NCBI RefSeq assembly: GCF_004569295.1
Contig: NZ_SPQC01000005.1
Coordinates: 24,925 to 88,924 of the forward strand
Origin: Rothia nasimurium
Lineage (GTDB): Bacteria > Actinomycetota > Actinomycetes > Actinomycetales > Micrococcaceae
Direction of reading: 5' to 3'
Length of the DNA: 64,000 nucleotides
The position numbers were made by a program, and so were the translations under genes. The notes under the pieces were generated by a model, which saw only the letters and a program-made list of their open reading frames with translations, was not told where the DNA came from and made no database searches. Below, piece by piece: positions 53,977-62,075 of the stretch (the stretch's first letter is position 1; each line of letters opens with the position of its first letter).

Positions 53977-54036
53977 GGGCACCGGCGTTTTAACGTGGTT
54001 CTGGTCATTAAGACAGACCACGTTCACCCGGTGCCC
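53977..54036 (-). terminator. Two-part hairpin after the first merR gene
   Basis: GGGCACCGG pairs with CCGGTGCCC, and AACGTGGT with ACCACGTT inside it. It lies 22 bases past the stop codon of the upstream MerR gene. Confidence 0.6.
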
Positions 54037-54057
54037 TTCGCGCAAGGATAGGTGGGG

Positions 54058-54813
54058 TTAGTCGAAGCTGGGCATACTCCCGGCCACTAGGGCCATGTGC
54101 AGGCGGAGTAGTAGCTGGGCAATATCACCGGCGAGTTCGGCCGCACGAGCCTGGGACTCTTCGTCCTTACGCAGGGCCAGAGGGCCCACCGCGGTTTCTA
54201 CCAGGTCGACTTCGCGGTCGGCGGCGGCCCGGAAGGCTCGCAGGTGGCGCGGGTGCAGGCCGTGGGCGGTGAGCTGGTCGCTCACCCTAGTGACGGCCAG
54301 GTCGTACTGGTCGTACTCTTCTTTGTTGTCAGCCAGCAAACCGTAGTTCATAAGCTCACGCAGCAGGGGCATATCGACCCCGGCTGCTTGGCCCAGCTCA
54401 CGCAGGGTATAGGTGCGGGCCGGTTCCGTATCGGCTGCCGGGCGGGCGCTCGGCAGCTCTTCGGCCCCCGGCTGCGCGGACGCGTCCGCCCCGCTCCCCT
54501 GCCCCTCGGCAGGTTCGCTGCCGGGGGCGGGTGCTAACCCCGCGTCGATGTCGGCCAGACGCTGACGAATCACCTTGAGCGGCAGGTACTGGTCGCGCTG
54601 CAGCTGCAGCACAAAACGCAGGCGCTCAATATCTTCTTCGGAGTACTTGCGGTAGCCGGTATTGGTACGCTGCGGGCTCACCAGACCCTTATCTTCAAGA
54701 AAGCGAATCTTCGAGGCGCTAATGCCCTCAAATTCCCCTTCGAGGGCGCTGAGCACCTGACCGATGGTCTTGTTTTTTGCCCCAGCAGTTTCAGCAGAGT
54801 GAGCCTGAGCCAT
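54058..54813 (-). CDS. MerR family regulator (Rv1828-like)
   Basis: 251-residue regulator with an N-terminal MerR helix-turn-helix (IGQVLSALEGEFEGISASKIRFLEDKGLVSPQRTNTGYRKYSEEDIERLRFVLQLQRDQYLPLKVIRQRL). A variable acidic linker follows (about residues 85-120), then a C-terminal effector-like domain with RTYTLRELGQAAGVDMPLLRELMNYGLL. This architecture is that of Rv1828, which is autoregulated and follows garA in mycobacteria. It starts 2 bases after the FHA gene stop codon, so translation is probably coupled. Confidence 0.9.
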   Translation of the reverse strand: MAQAHSAETAGAKNKTIGQVLSALEGEFEGISASKIRFLEDKGLVSPQRTNTGYRKYSEEDIERLRFVLQLQRDQYLPLKVIRQRLADIDAGLAPAPGSEPAEGQGSGADASAQPGAEELPSARPAADTEPARTYTLRELGQAAGVDMPLLRELMNYGLLADNKEEYDQYDLAVTRVSDQLTAHGLHPRHLRAFRAAADREVDLVETAVGPLALRKDEESQARAAELAGDIAQLLLRLHMALVAGSMPSFD

Positions 54814-54815
54814 GG

Positions 54816-55256
54816 TTACTGCCCCTGGCCCTGGTAGAAGGCAAAGTGGAACTTGCCGATGTAGATTTCGTCGCCGTTGCGCAGGTAGGCCTCGTCCACG
54901 CGGTCCTTGTTGACGTAGGTGCCGTTCAGGGAGTCAGCATCGGTCAGGATGAAGCTGCCAGCGTTGGGAATGAAGAGGGCGTGGCGGCGGGAGACGGTGA
55001 CGTCGTCCAGGTAGATGTCTGACTGGGGGCTACGGCCTGCGATGATGGGCAGGTCAACACCGTCTTCGTCGGTTTCGGGGTTCAGGAGGAAGCGGGCGCC
55101 CTTGAACTGGCCGTCCAGACCAATGAGGACGGCAGACCCGGCGGGCAGGGTTGCCAGCAGGTCGCGTTCTTCGGCGGTGGGGTTGTGGGACTGGGATACG
55201 CCCAGGGCTACCATAGCGATGGTGCTTGTGGGCGGGTGTGCTTCATGCTGGGCCAT
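54816..55256 (-). CDS. garA: FHA-domain regulator of glutamate metabolism (GarA/OdhI family)
   Basis: 146 residues, an unstructured N-terminus plus one forkhead-associated domain (about 62-140). FHA signature residues are present: AGRSPQSDIYLDDVTVSRRHALF and ADSLNGTYVNKDRV. In relatives, phosphorylation of a threonine in an ETTS motif by PknB/PknG switches inhibition of 2-oxoglutarate dehydrogenase and glutamate dehydrogenase. Here the N-terminus instead reads HPPTSTIAM, so that acceptor motif is only partly kept. The order GcvH - FHA - MerR matches M. tuberculosis Rv1826-Rv1828. Confidence 0.88.
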   Translation of the reverse strand: MAQHEAHPPTSTIAMVALGVSQSHNPTAEERDLLATLPAGSAVLIGLDGQFKGARFLLNPETDEDGVDLPIIAGRSPQSDIYLDDVTVSRRHALFIPNAGSFILTDADSLNGTYVNKDRVDEAYLRNGDEIYIGKFHFAFYQGQGQ

Positions 55257-55464
55257 ACGGTCTCGTCCTTATATTTTCGGGCGGCGGGGCTACGCCCATA
55301 CTGTGCCTGTGTTCTAAACGTTATGTGTGGTGTGGTGTAAGCGGTTCAAGGTCACGAAATGGTAAACAGTGAACCGTTCGTTTAATCTTAGCCACTTCGC
55401 CTCTATTCTGCCCGGTTCGCGCCGTGTTCTCCCACCAAATTTTCCTGTTTTTTACCTAGAGCAA

Positions 55465-55499
55465 AAGGGCCACCTTTTCCTGTGGAAAAGACGGCCCTT
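55465..55499 (-). terminator. Terminator of gcvH
   Basis: AAGGGCC with GGCCCTT and an inner CTTTTCC/GGAAAAG stem. TTTTGCTC follows on the minus strand. It is 35 bases after the gcvH stop. Confidence 0.75.
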
Positions 55500-55533
55500 G
55501 CGCGGGCTCATAGCGTGGTGCTACTGCCGGGTT

Positions 55534-55920
55534 TTAGGCGATTTCTGCCTCGTAGTCAGCTGCTGAGAGCAGGCCTTCGATGTCTGCGGCGTCGTTGGGG
55601 CGAACCTCGATGAGCCAGCCCGCGCCGTAGGGGTCTGAGTTGACGGTTTCGGGGGCATCTGCCAGGTCTTCGTTGACGGCAACAACTTCACCGGCGATGG
55701 GAGCAAAGAGGTCAGAGACGCTCTTGGTGGATTCGATTTCACCAAAGGTTGCTTCTGCGTCGATGGTTTCGCCTACCTCGGGCAAATCGACGTAGACGAC
55801 GTCGCCCAGTTCGCTCTGTGCGTGGTCGGTAACACCGATGCGGACGGTGCCATCAGCGGTGAGTTCGCTGACCCACTCGTGCTCTTTGGTGTACTTGAGT
55901 TCTGCAGGAACGTTGCTCAT
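55534..55920 (-). CDS. gcvH: Glycine cleavage system H protein
   Basis: Lipoyl carrier that shuttles the aminomethyl group between the P and T proteins of glycine cleavage. The 128-residue protein has the lipoylated lysine in the motif [23 protein letters not shown] (near residue 65) and the family N-terminus [14 protein letters not shown] lies about 7 bases before ATG. No gcvT, gcvP or lipoate genes are nearby, so it stands alone, as Rv1826 does. No glycine riboswitch was recognised upstream. Confidence 0.96.
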   Translation of the reverse strand: MSNVPAELKYTKEHEWVSELTADGTVRIGVTDHAQSELGDVVYVDLPEVGETIDAEATFGEIESTKSVSDLFAPIAGEVVAVNEDLADAPETVNSDPYGAGWLIEVRPNDAADIEGLLSAADYEAEIA

Positions 55921-56097
55921 CGGAGGTGTCCTTTTCTTTTGTGGGACTTCTGTGGGAGTGCCGATCGAGGTGCGTGAAACTCGACGAGGTGAGCTCCGAC
56001 GAGGGAGAAGGAGCTCTCACCTAACGATTATATGACACAGGGTACAGGTGCTGGTGGCGGGCGCCACCAAAACGACCGGGTTTTCTCTTAAATAAAA

Positions 56098-56147
56098 AAG
56101 GACGCCCCCCACTTTCCTGCACGGGGAAAGCGGGGTGGGGCGTCCTT
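56098..56147 (-). terminator. Terminator of the proline catabolic gene
   Basis: AAGGACGCCCC pairs with GGGGCGTCCTT. On the minus strand CCTTTTTTATTT follows. This is a strong intrinsic terminator. Confidence 0.9.
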
Positions 56148-56158
56148 ACCTAGACCTC

Positions 56159-59100
56159 TTAGATAACACCCTCAGAGAACTTGTAGGGGTTGCCGAAGCG
56201 GTGGGCGGTGATGGAGACTGCCTGCTCGCGGACGAAGGGCAGCATCTCGATGCGGCCAGCTTCGGTGACAGGCTGGAAGTAGACCGCGATGTCGGGGCGG
56301 CCGTCGAGTGCCTCGTAGATGCTGGCGGCGTCGCTACCGATGTAGCGGATGCGGGCACCTTCGAAGGCGGTTCCCTCAAGCTGCTTTGAGGGGGTCTTTG
56401 CAATCTTGGCCAGCGAAGCACGGTAGGCGGCGGCGCTCTGCTCAACCAAGGTGACACCCACACCGCGCAGGGCGCCGGCAACAGCTACCGGGATGCTCTG
56501 GCCGGTGGAGAACTCGATGGTGGCACCGGCTGCTACACCTGCCAGCAGGACGCGCAGGGCGCGGTCGCGGTCGCCGTCCTCGTCCAGACGCACTTGGACG
56601 GTGGCGGGTAGGTAGCGCAGGATGTTGCGCTCAACGCCCAGCTGGCTGGGGTCGTGGCCCACGCCGAACTCGGTGGCCCAGGCCTCGGCATCGGAGCTTG
56701 CCGCGCGGGCCAGCATGTCGAGGGAGCCGTCGTTGGTGGCAGTGGGCTCGCGCAGGGCAGCCAGGATGGAGCGGACGCCCGCATGTGAGGGAGCGGTGGT
56801 GGCGGTGGACTCTGCGGTCTCCCAGTCGGAGAGGGCGACCAGGTAGTTGGGGCCACCGGCCTTGGTGCCGGAACCTACGGTTGACTTCTTCCAGCCACCG
56901 AAGGGCTGACGCTGCACGATAGCGCCGGTGATGCCGCGGTTGACGTAGAGGTTACCCGCCTGAACCTTGGAGAGCCACAGTTCCAGCTCGCCGGAGTCAA
57001 GGGAGTGCAGGCCAGCGGTCAGACCGTAGTCGGTGGCGTTCTGCAGTTCGATAGCCTCTTCGAGGGTGGCGGCCTTCATGACACCCAGGATGGGGCCGAA
57101 GTACTCGGTCAGGTGGTATTCACTGCCGGGCTTGACGCCTGCGCGAACGCCGGGTGACCAGAGGCGGCCGGTCTCATCGAGCTGTTCGGGCTTAATGATC
57201 CAGGTTTCGCCCTCACCCAGGGTGGTCAGGCCGCGCTTGAGCTTGCCCTCGGGCTTCTCGATGACGGGGCCCATCTCTGATTCGATGTCCTGGGGGTGGG
57301 CAACGTGCAGGGACTTCACGGCGTCAACCAGCTGGTTGTAGAAGCGCTTGGACTCCCCTACCGAACCAACCAGAATCACGGTGGATGCCGCCGAGCACTT
57401 CTGACCGGCATGTCCGAAGGCTGAGTAGACGACGTCCTTGACCGCCAGGTCGAGGTCGGCGTTGGGGGTGACGATGATGGAGTTCTTGCCGGAAGTCTCA
57501 CCGAAGAGGGGCAGGTCCTTACGCCAGGATCGGAACATCTCGGCGGTCTCGTAGCCACCGGTCAGAATCAGACGGTCAACGGCGGGGTGGGCAATCATCT
57601 TTGAACCGGCGTCGCGGTCGGTGACCTTGACCAGACGCAGGGCCTCGCGGGGTATGCCAGCTTCCCACAGCACCTCAGCAATGAGGGCACCGATGCGGGC
57701 GGTGTTGGAGGCGGGCTTGAAGATGACCGCTGAACCTGCTGCCAGGGCTGAGATAACGCCACCGACGGGGATCGCGGTGGGGAAGTTCCACGGCGGGATA
57801 ACCAGGGTTAGCTTGACCGGGCGATGCTGGGCACCGTCTACTGAGTCGAGGCGCTCTGCCAGCATGGCGTAGTAGTAGGCGAAGTCAACGGCTTCTGAGA
57901 CTTCAACGTCGCCCTGGTCCAGGGTCTTGCCAGCCTCGTGAGCCATGATTTCCATGAAGTCGCCGCGACGGACTGCCAGGGCTACCGCCACCTTGCGCAG
58001 AATCTCAGCGCGCTCTGAAGCGGGGCGGGCGCCCCAGGCCTCGCCAGCTGCCACGGTCTCGGCAACCAGGGTTTCGGCATCCTCGGCAGAACCCAGCTCG
58101 TTGGCTGCCAGGGTTTCGATGCCGATCTGGGTGGTCTTTGAACGCTCCAGGATGACGCGGCCCCACTCGCGGTTACCGGCCAGGGCAGGGTCGGTGTCGG
58201 GGGTGTTTTCGAAGGTACCGTCGGCGGGCTTGAAGACGTTCTCTTCGGTTTCTTCCAGACGGTTCTGGGTGCGCTGCGGGGGCTGCACCTCGTCGGTGAC
58301 CTCATTCAGGGAGCGCAGGAAGCGGTTCTTCTCGCGGTCAAAGAGGGCGGGTGAAGAGTCGAGGTCGAAGACGGCGCTCATGAAGTTCTCGCTTGAGGCG
58401 TTTTCTTCCAGGCGGCGGACCAGGTAGGAAATTGCAACGTCGAACTCTTCGGGGCGCACGACGGGGGTGTAGAGCAGCAGGTGGCCCACACGCTGGCGAA
58501 TGACCTCAGCCTGCTGGGAGGCCATACCGATGAGCATTTCGAACTCGATGTCCTTTTCAACACCGCGGTCTTCGGCCAGTAGCAGGGCGAAGGCGACGTC
58601 GAAGAGGTTGTGGCCAGCAACGCCCAGGCGGATGTTCTTGGTGTGCTCGGGCTGCAGGGCGTAGTTAAGGATGCGCTTGTAGTTGGTGTCTGAGTCCTGC
58701 TTGGAGTCGCAGGTGGTCAGGGGCCAACCGTGCACAGCGGCTTCGACCTTTTCCATGGAGAGGTTGGCGCCCTTAACCAGGCGGACCTTGATGCGGGCAC
58801 CGCCGGCTTCTACACGCTTAGCTGCCCATTCCTGTAGGCGCTGCATCGCGGCCAGGGTGTCGGGCAGGTAGGCCTGGAGCACGATACCGGCTTCAAGATT
58901 CTTCAGGTGGGGTTGGTCAAGGATCTTGGTGAAGACCTCGATGGTCATGTCGAGGTCCTTGTACTCTTCCATGTCCAGGTTGATGAACTTCTGGGCGGGA
59001 GAGTTAGCGGCCAGCTCGTAGAGGGGGGTGAGGCGGCGGACGGCTTCGTCCACGACTTCTTCGAAGGCCCAGTGGGAGTGGGGGCCAGAAACGGAGGACA

Positions 59101-59644
59101 CCTTGATGGAAACGTAGTCGACGTCGTCGCGGGCTAGCAGGCGCTTGGTTTCGGTCAGACGACGCTCTGCTTCGCGGTCACCGAGTACTGCTTCGCCCAG
59201 CAGATTGATGTTGAGCTTGTTGCCGGTTGAGGTGAGGTGCTTAATGGCAGGGCCCAGCTTTTCGTCGCGGGCATCGACAATCAGGTGGCCGACCATCTGA
59301 CGCAGGACGGTGCGGGCGATCGGCACGGTGGGCCAGGAGGCCTGAGCGGCCAGCTTGCCGCCCAGGCCCACGGCGCTCTTCATGTACCAGGGCAGGAAGG
59401 AGGGGACGATGGGGGCGATACGGCCCAGGTTCTTACCAGCAACGGCCTGGTCTTCGGGGCGTACCACGCCGTCGACAAAGCCGACGGTAAACTCAAGTCC
59501 ATGGGGGTCCTTCAGGACGTCTGCCAGCTTCTCTGCTGCGGGGTCGGCGGGGATGTTCTGGGCTTCTTTGACCCAGTCGGCGACGAGCTGGACGGCCTGG
59601 TCAGCTAGCTGCTGGTGGTGGGTATCGCTAAAAGGCTGTGCCAA
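56159..59644 (-). CDS. putA: Bifunctional proline dehydrogenase / L-glutamate gamma-semialdehyde dehydrogenase
   Basis: Two-step oxidation of proline to glutamate. The 1161-residue protein lacks the N-terminal DNA-binding domain of enteric PutA. The FAD-dependent proline dehydrogenase barrel lies at about 60-460 (NLDMEEYKDLDMTIEVF, VRLVKGANLSMEKVEA, RLGVAGHNLFDVAFALLL, QRVGHLLLYTPVVRPEEF). The aldehyde dehydrogenase domain lies at about 540-990, with IPPWNFPTAIPVGGV, TGGYETAEMF and the catalytic cysteine in GHAGQKCSAASTVIL near residue 749. A further C-terminal domain of about 170 residues follows. It starts with TTG, supported by AGGAGGT upstream. It is divergent from a LysR-type gene that probably controls it. 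Confidence 0.95.
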   Translation of the reverse strand: MAQPFSDTHHQQLADQAVQLVADWVKEAQNIPADPAAEKLADVLKDPHGLEFTVGFVDGVVRPEDQAVAGKNLGRIAPIVPSFLPWYMKSAVGLGGKLAAQASWPTVPIARTVLRQMVGHLIVDARDEKLGPAIKHLTSTGNKLNINLLGEAVLGDREAERRLTETKRLLARDDVDYVSIKVSSVSGPHSHWAFEEVVDEAVRRLTPLYELAANSPAQKFINLDMEEYKDLDMTIEVFTKILDQPHLKNLEAGIVLQAYLPDTLAAMQRLQEWAAKRVEAGGARIKVRLVKGANLSMEKVEAAVHGWPLTTCDSKQDSDTNYKRILNYALQPEHTKNIRLGVAGHNLFDVAFALLLAEDRGVEKDIEFEMLIGMASQQAEVIRQRVGHLLLYTPVVRPEEFDVAISYLVRRLEENASSENFMSAVFDLDSSPALFDREKNRFLRSLNEVTDEVQPPQRTQNRLEETEENVFKPADGTFENTPDTDPALAGNREWGRVILERSKTTQIGIETLAANELGSAEDAETLVAETVAAGEAWGARPASERAEILRKVAVALAVRRGDFMEIMAHEAGKTLDQGDVEVSEAVDFAYYYAMLAERLDSVDGAQHRPVKLTLVIPPWNFPTAIPVGGVISALAAGSAVIFKPASNTARIGALIAEVLWEAGIPREALRLVKVTDRDAGSKMIAHPAVDRLILTGGYETAEMFRSWRKDLPLFGETSGKNSIIVTPNADLDLAVKDVVYSAFGHAGQKCSAASTVILVGSVGESKRFYNQLVDAVKSLHVAHPQDIESEMGPVIEKPEGKLKRGLTTLGEGETWIIKPEQLDETGRLWSPGVRAGVKPGSEYHLTEYFGPILGVMKAATLEEAIELQNATDYGLTAGLHSLDSGELELWLSKVQAGNLYVNRGITGAIVQRQPFGGWKKSTVGSGTKAGGPNYLVALSDWETAESTATTAPSHAGVRSILAALREPTATNDGSLDMLARAASSDAEAWATEFGVGHDPSQLGVERNILRYLPATVQVRLDEDGDRDRALRVLLAGVAAGATIEFSTGQSIPVAVAGALRGVGVTLVEQSAAAYRASLAKIAKTPSKQLEGTAFEGARIRYIGSDAASIYEALDGRPDIAVYFQPVTEAGRIEMLPFVREQAVSITAHRFGNPYKFSEGVI

Positions 59645-59717
59645 GGGTGGTACCTCCTGCTAGCCCGCACGAGAGCGGGGTGAACTTGTTACTTGTTATC
59701 CATTTCACCATCTTTGG

Positions 59718-59730
59718 GTGTAAGTTACAC
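59718..59730. promoter_or_regulatory. Perfect palindrome between putA and the LysR gene
   Basis: GTGTAA-G-TTACAC is a 13-base perfect inverted repeat, 74 bases upstream of putA and 92 upstream of the regulator gene. It contains a T-N(n)-A core as in LysR boxes. It is the best operator candidate in this 177-base, AT-rich gap. Confidence 0.45.
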
Positions 59731-59821
59731 TATTAGAAAAAATGAATATTATTTAGGCAGTACGTTTAGTTCTGCTAATCTGTATTCATGACGCCATTCA
59801 CCCCTTCCTAAGGAGTGCCCC

Positions 59822-60724
59822 ATGTACGATTTGCGCCGTCTGGCCATGCTGCTTGAGATCCACGAGCGCGGCACACTCGCAGCAACCGCCAAAGCCCTGC
59901 ACCTGACGTCCTCCGCTATCTCCCAGCAGATCACCACCCTGGAAAAAGAGGTGGGCACTCCCCTGCTGCGTAAGGTGGGGCGCCGGGTGGAGCTGACCAC
60001 CGAGGCTCTGATTCTGGTGGAGAGCACCCGCAATATTTTGAAGGAGCTGGACGCTGCCCGCACCCGCATCACCCTGTTGGAGGGGGTACCTGCCGGGCAG
60101 GTACGGCTGGCGATTTTCCAGTCGGCAGCCAAAGCACTTTTGCCGGGTGCCCTAGCCCATCTGGCAGAGCACGCCCCACAGGTGCAGCTGCATGTGGTGC
60201 AGATTGACCCCGAAACCGGTCTCTCGCTGACCCGAAGCCGGGAGTTTGACCTTGTGATTGCGGAGTCCTACCCCCACCATTACATTCCCGAGTACCCCGA
60301 GCTCACCTCTGAGCTCTTGACCGAGGACACCCTCAACCTAGTGGTTGCCGCTGATTCTGAGGTTGAGAGCTTGGACGATGCTGCCCGCCTCCCCTGGGTT
60401 TTTGAGGGTGAGCACAACACGTCACGCACCTGGGGTATCAACCAGTGCCGGGCGGCGGGGTATGAGCCGCAGGTGCGCTACGTGATTGATGATTTGAACA
60501 CACATTTGCAGCTGGCGGCAGGTGGGGCGGCGGCTATTATGCCGTCCTTTGCCCTGCCCGCTGCCGTCAACGAGCTGAGTCGGGCACACGGGGTGAAGGC
60601 TATTCCATTGCCCGGTGCCCCCTTCCGCGAGATTTATGTGGCTACCCGCACCGAAAGCACAGGCCAGCCCGCCATTAGGGCTGTGAAAGACGCGCTGAAG
60701 GCGGCGGTGGGGCAGCTGCCTTAG
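59822..60724 (+). CDS. LysR family transcriptional regulator
   Basis: 300-residue LTTR. The N-terminal winged helix-turn-helix (MYDLRRLAMLLEIHERGTLAATAKALHLTSSAISQQITTLEKEVGTPLL) is joined by a linker helix to a periplasmic-binding-like effector domain (about 90-295; VRLAIFQSAAKALLPGALAHL, FDLVIAESY, AAIMPSFALP). AAGGAG lies about 6 bases before ATG. LTTRs usually control the divergent gene, here proline catabolism, although the effector is not known. It is followed by a strong terminator. Confidence 0.93.
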   Translation: MYDLRRLAMLLEIHERGTLAATAKALHLTSSAISQQITTLEKEVGTPLLRKVGRRVELTTEALILVESTRNILKELDAARTRITLLEGVPAGQVRLAIFQSAAKALLPGALAHLAEHAPQVQLHVVQIDPETGLSLTRSREFDLVIAESYPHHYIPEYPELTSELLTEDTLNLVVAADSEVESLDDAARLPWVFEGEHNTSRTWGINQCRAAGYEPQVRYVIDDLNTHLQLAAGGAAAIMPSFALPAAVNELSRAHGVKAIPLPGAPFREIYVATRTESTGQPAIRAVKDALKAAVGQLP

Positions 60725-60746
60725 CCCGACTCACTAGATTTTTATC

Positions 60747-60782
60747 AGCGGACGCCCGCCCCAGATAGGGCGGGCGTCCGCT
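60747..60782. terminator. Bidirectional terminator, inverted GCGGACGC pair
   Basis: AGCGGACGCCCGCCC pairs perfectly with GGGCGGGCGTCCGCT across CAGATA, a 15-bp stem. TTTTTA lies shortly upstream and TTGTCTCTT downstream. It resembles the terminator at 48523-48567. Confidence 0.9.
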
Positions 60783-60788
60783 TGTCTC

Positions 60789-60933
60789 TTAGAGGCGGGT
60801 GAGCACCTGTTCAGGGGCTTGCACCTCGTCGTAGCCGTAGGCTGCGGTAACGAGCACAGCCCGGGCCCCTAACTGGATTTGGGGAACCTGCCCTATATCG
60901 AGAGTTCCGGCCAGAGTAAGCCTGAGGTCCACG
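60789..60933 (-). pseudogene. 3' remnant of an unrecognised gene cut by the CRISPR array
   Basis: Minus-strand frame of about 47 codons that ends in TAA just before the shared terminator. It reads VDLRLTLAGTLDIGQVPQIQ and then LGARAVLVTAAYGYDEV, ending PEQVLTRL. Codon use (GTG CTC, GCC TAC GGC TAC GAC GAG) is like the genes of this genome. It has no start and runs straight into the leader-distal repeat. It looks like the C-terminus of a once-functional gene convergent with the LysR gene. The family was not recognised, and the frame could also be chance. Confidence 0.4.
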
Positions 60934-61879
60934 GGAACCACCCCCGCATGTACGGGAATCACAGCAAATTCCTTAGTCATGGTTACATCCATCCGGAACC
61001 ACCCCCGCATGTACGGGAATCACGAGAAACTGCACGAACTCATCCCCACCGCCGAAGAACCACCCCCGCATGTACGGGAATCACTCGGAAGTCTTATAAG
61101 CAGGGGCAACCGGGCTTGAACCACCCCCGCATGTACGGGAATCACCTTGACTACTTCCCGTGCCTCTTGACTATTCCAGAACCACCCCCGCATGTACGGG
61201 AATCACCCTATGGCATGAGCGTAGAGGCCATTAGCCGGAGAACCACCCCCGCATGTACGGGAATCACCCGTAGCCGGTGTGGTTTGAAAAGAGGACGGTA
61301 GAACCACCCCCGCATGTACGGGAATCACCCACTAGGGAAAACACCTAGTCGGCGGGGCTGAGAACCACCCCCGCATGTACGGGAATCACTATCTGCCTTG
61401 GTGCGGCGGGACTTGCTAGCCGGAACCACCCCCGCATGTACGGGAATCACGGAGAATCGATGCCCAAGTCAACAACTTCACCAGGAACCACCCCCGCATG
61501 TACGGGAATCACTCGATGCTTCGGTATTGGAACCGCTGTTGCTGGGAACCACCCCCGCATGTACGGGAATCACTCACCGGAGAGCATGGACATCACCGCA
61601 GGGCCGGAACCACCCCCGCATGTACGGGAATCACTGGCAAGCTCAAACTCCGAAACGGGGGAAGTAGGAACCACCCCCGCATGTACGGGAATCACTCGCA
61701 GGGATTATTTCAGAAATCCGTGACGCCAGAACCACCCCCGCATGTACGGGAATCACCTGGCAGACCTAGGCATGAAGCCCGAGCAGTGGGAACCACCCCC
61801 GCATGTACGGGAATCACCATGTAGCGGGCGGTGTCGTCATGCAGGGCGACGGAACCACCCCCGCATGTACGGGAATCAC
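60934..61879 (-). CRISPR. Type I-E-like CRISPR array, 16 repeats and 15 spacers
   Basis: Sixteen near-identical repeats start at 60934, 60995, 61056, 61117, 61178, 61239, 61300, 61361, 61422, 61484, 61545, 61606, 61667, 61728, 61789 and 61851. Each is 28 invariant bases plus a variable base at the left end. On the plus strand a repeat begins GAACCACCCCCGC and ends ATGTACGGGAATCAC. Spacers are 32 bases, twice 33 (period 61-62). Read on the minus strand, the repeat starts GTGATTCCCGTACATGCGG and ends TGGTTC, the I-E pattern with a short stem. So crRNA is probably transcribed from right to left, with the AT-rich leader at 61880 and beyond. All repeats are intact, even the leader-distal one. No cas gene is in the window. 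Confidence 0.95.
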
Positions 61880-61928
61880 CCTAAGTGACTAGGCATTTTT
61901 CCTCGTATTAACTTATTTTCGGGGCAGA
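61880..61928 (-). promoter_or_regulatory. Leader-proximal segment of the CRISPR array
   Basis: AT-rich stretch right of the last repeat (CCTAGTCACTTAGG next to the repeat on the minus strand, then AAATAAGTTAATACGAGG further upstream). It is the expected leader side given repeat polarity. Only about 50 bases can be assigned before sequence resembling the TnpB element begins, so the leader may be cut short. Confidence 0.5.
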
Positions 61929-62075
61929 AGGGGCGTTTCCACCCCAATGTACCGGTACCCGTCTTTACGGGGTTAGGCTTGCCGGTGCTGTTCAGGCGGG
62001 ACTTGCCTCGTTTTGAGACGCATCCGCAACGGCCGTTTACACTCTCCCTCGTTCGCAGGCGAGCTTGTCAATTAT
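61929..62075 (-). ncRNA. Candidate omega RNA (reRNA) of the TnpB element
   Basis: The non-coding stretch directly downstream of tnpB on the same strand. It holds a chain of hairpins typical of right-end RNAs that guide TnpB. There is a 5-bp stem CCCGT-AAAG-ACGGG enclosed by ACCGG/CCGGT (61951-61986). Then comes GGGGTG-GAAA-CGCCCC (61930-61945) with a GNRA loop. The phrases GAGTGTAAACG and CCTGAACAGCACC resemble conserved parts of such RNAs as I recall them. The true 5' end probably overlaps the tnpB coding end. The guide would lie just beyond the element end, near 61890-61929. Boundaries are approximate. Confidence 0.5.

Noticed and set aside
55921..56097. Possible glycine riboswitch or leader upstream of gcvH
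   Set aside because: No tandem aptamer-like structure was recognised; the gap has only ordinary intergenic sequence and the ribosome binding site.
60879..61824. Plus-strand open frames with repeated RNHPRMYGNH or TTPACTGIT peptides
   Set aside because: They are translations of the CRISPR repeats and spacers, not proteins.
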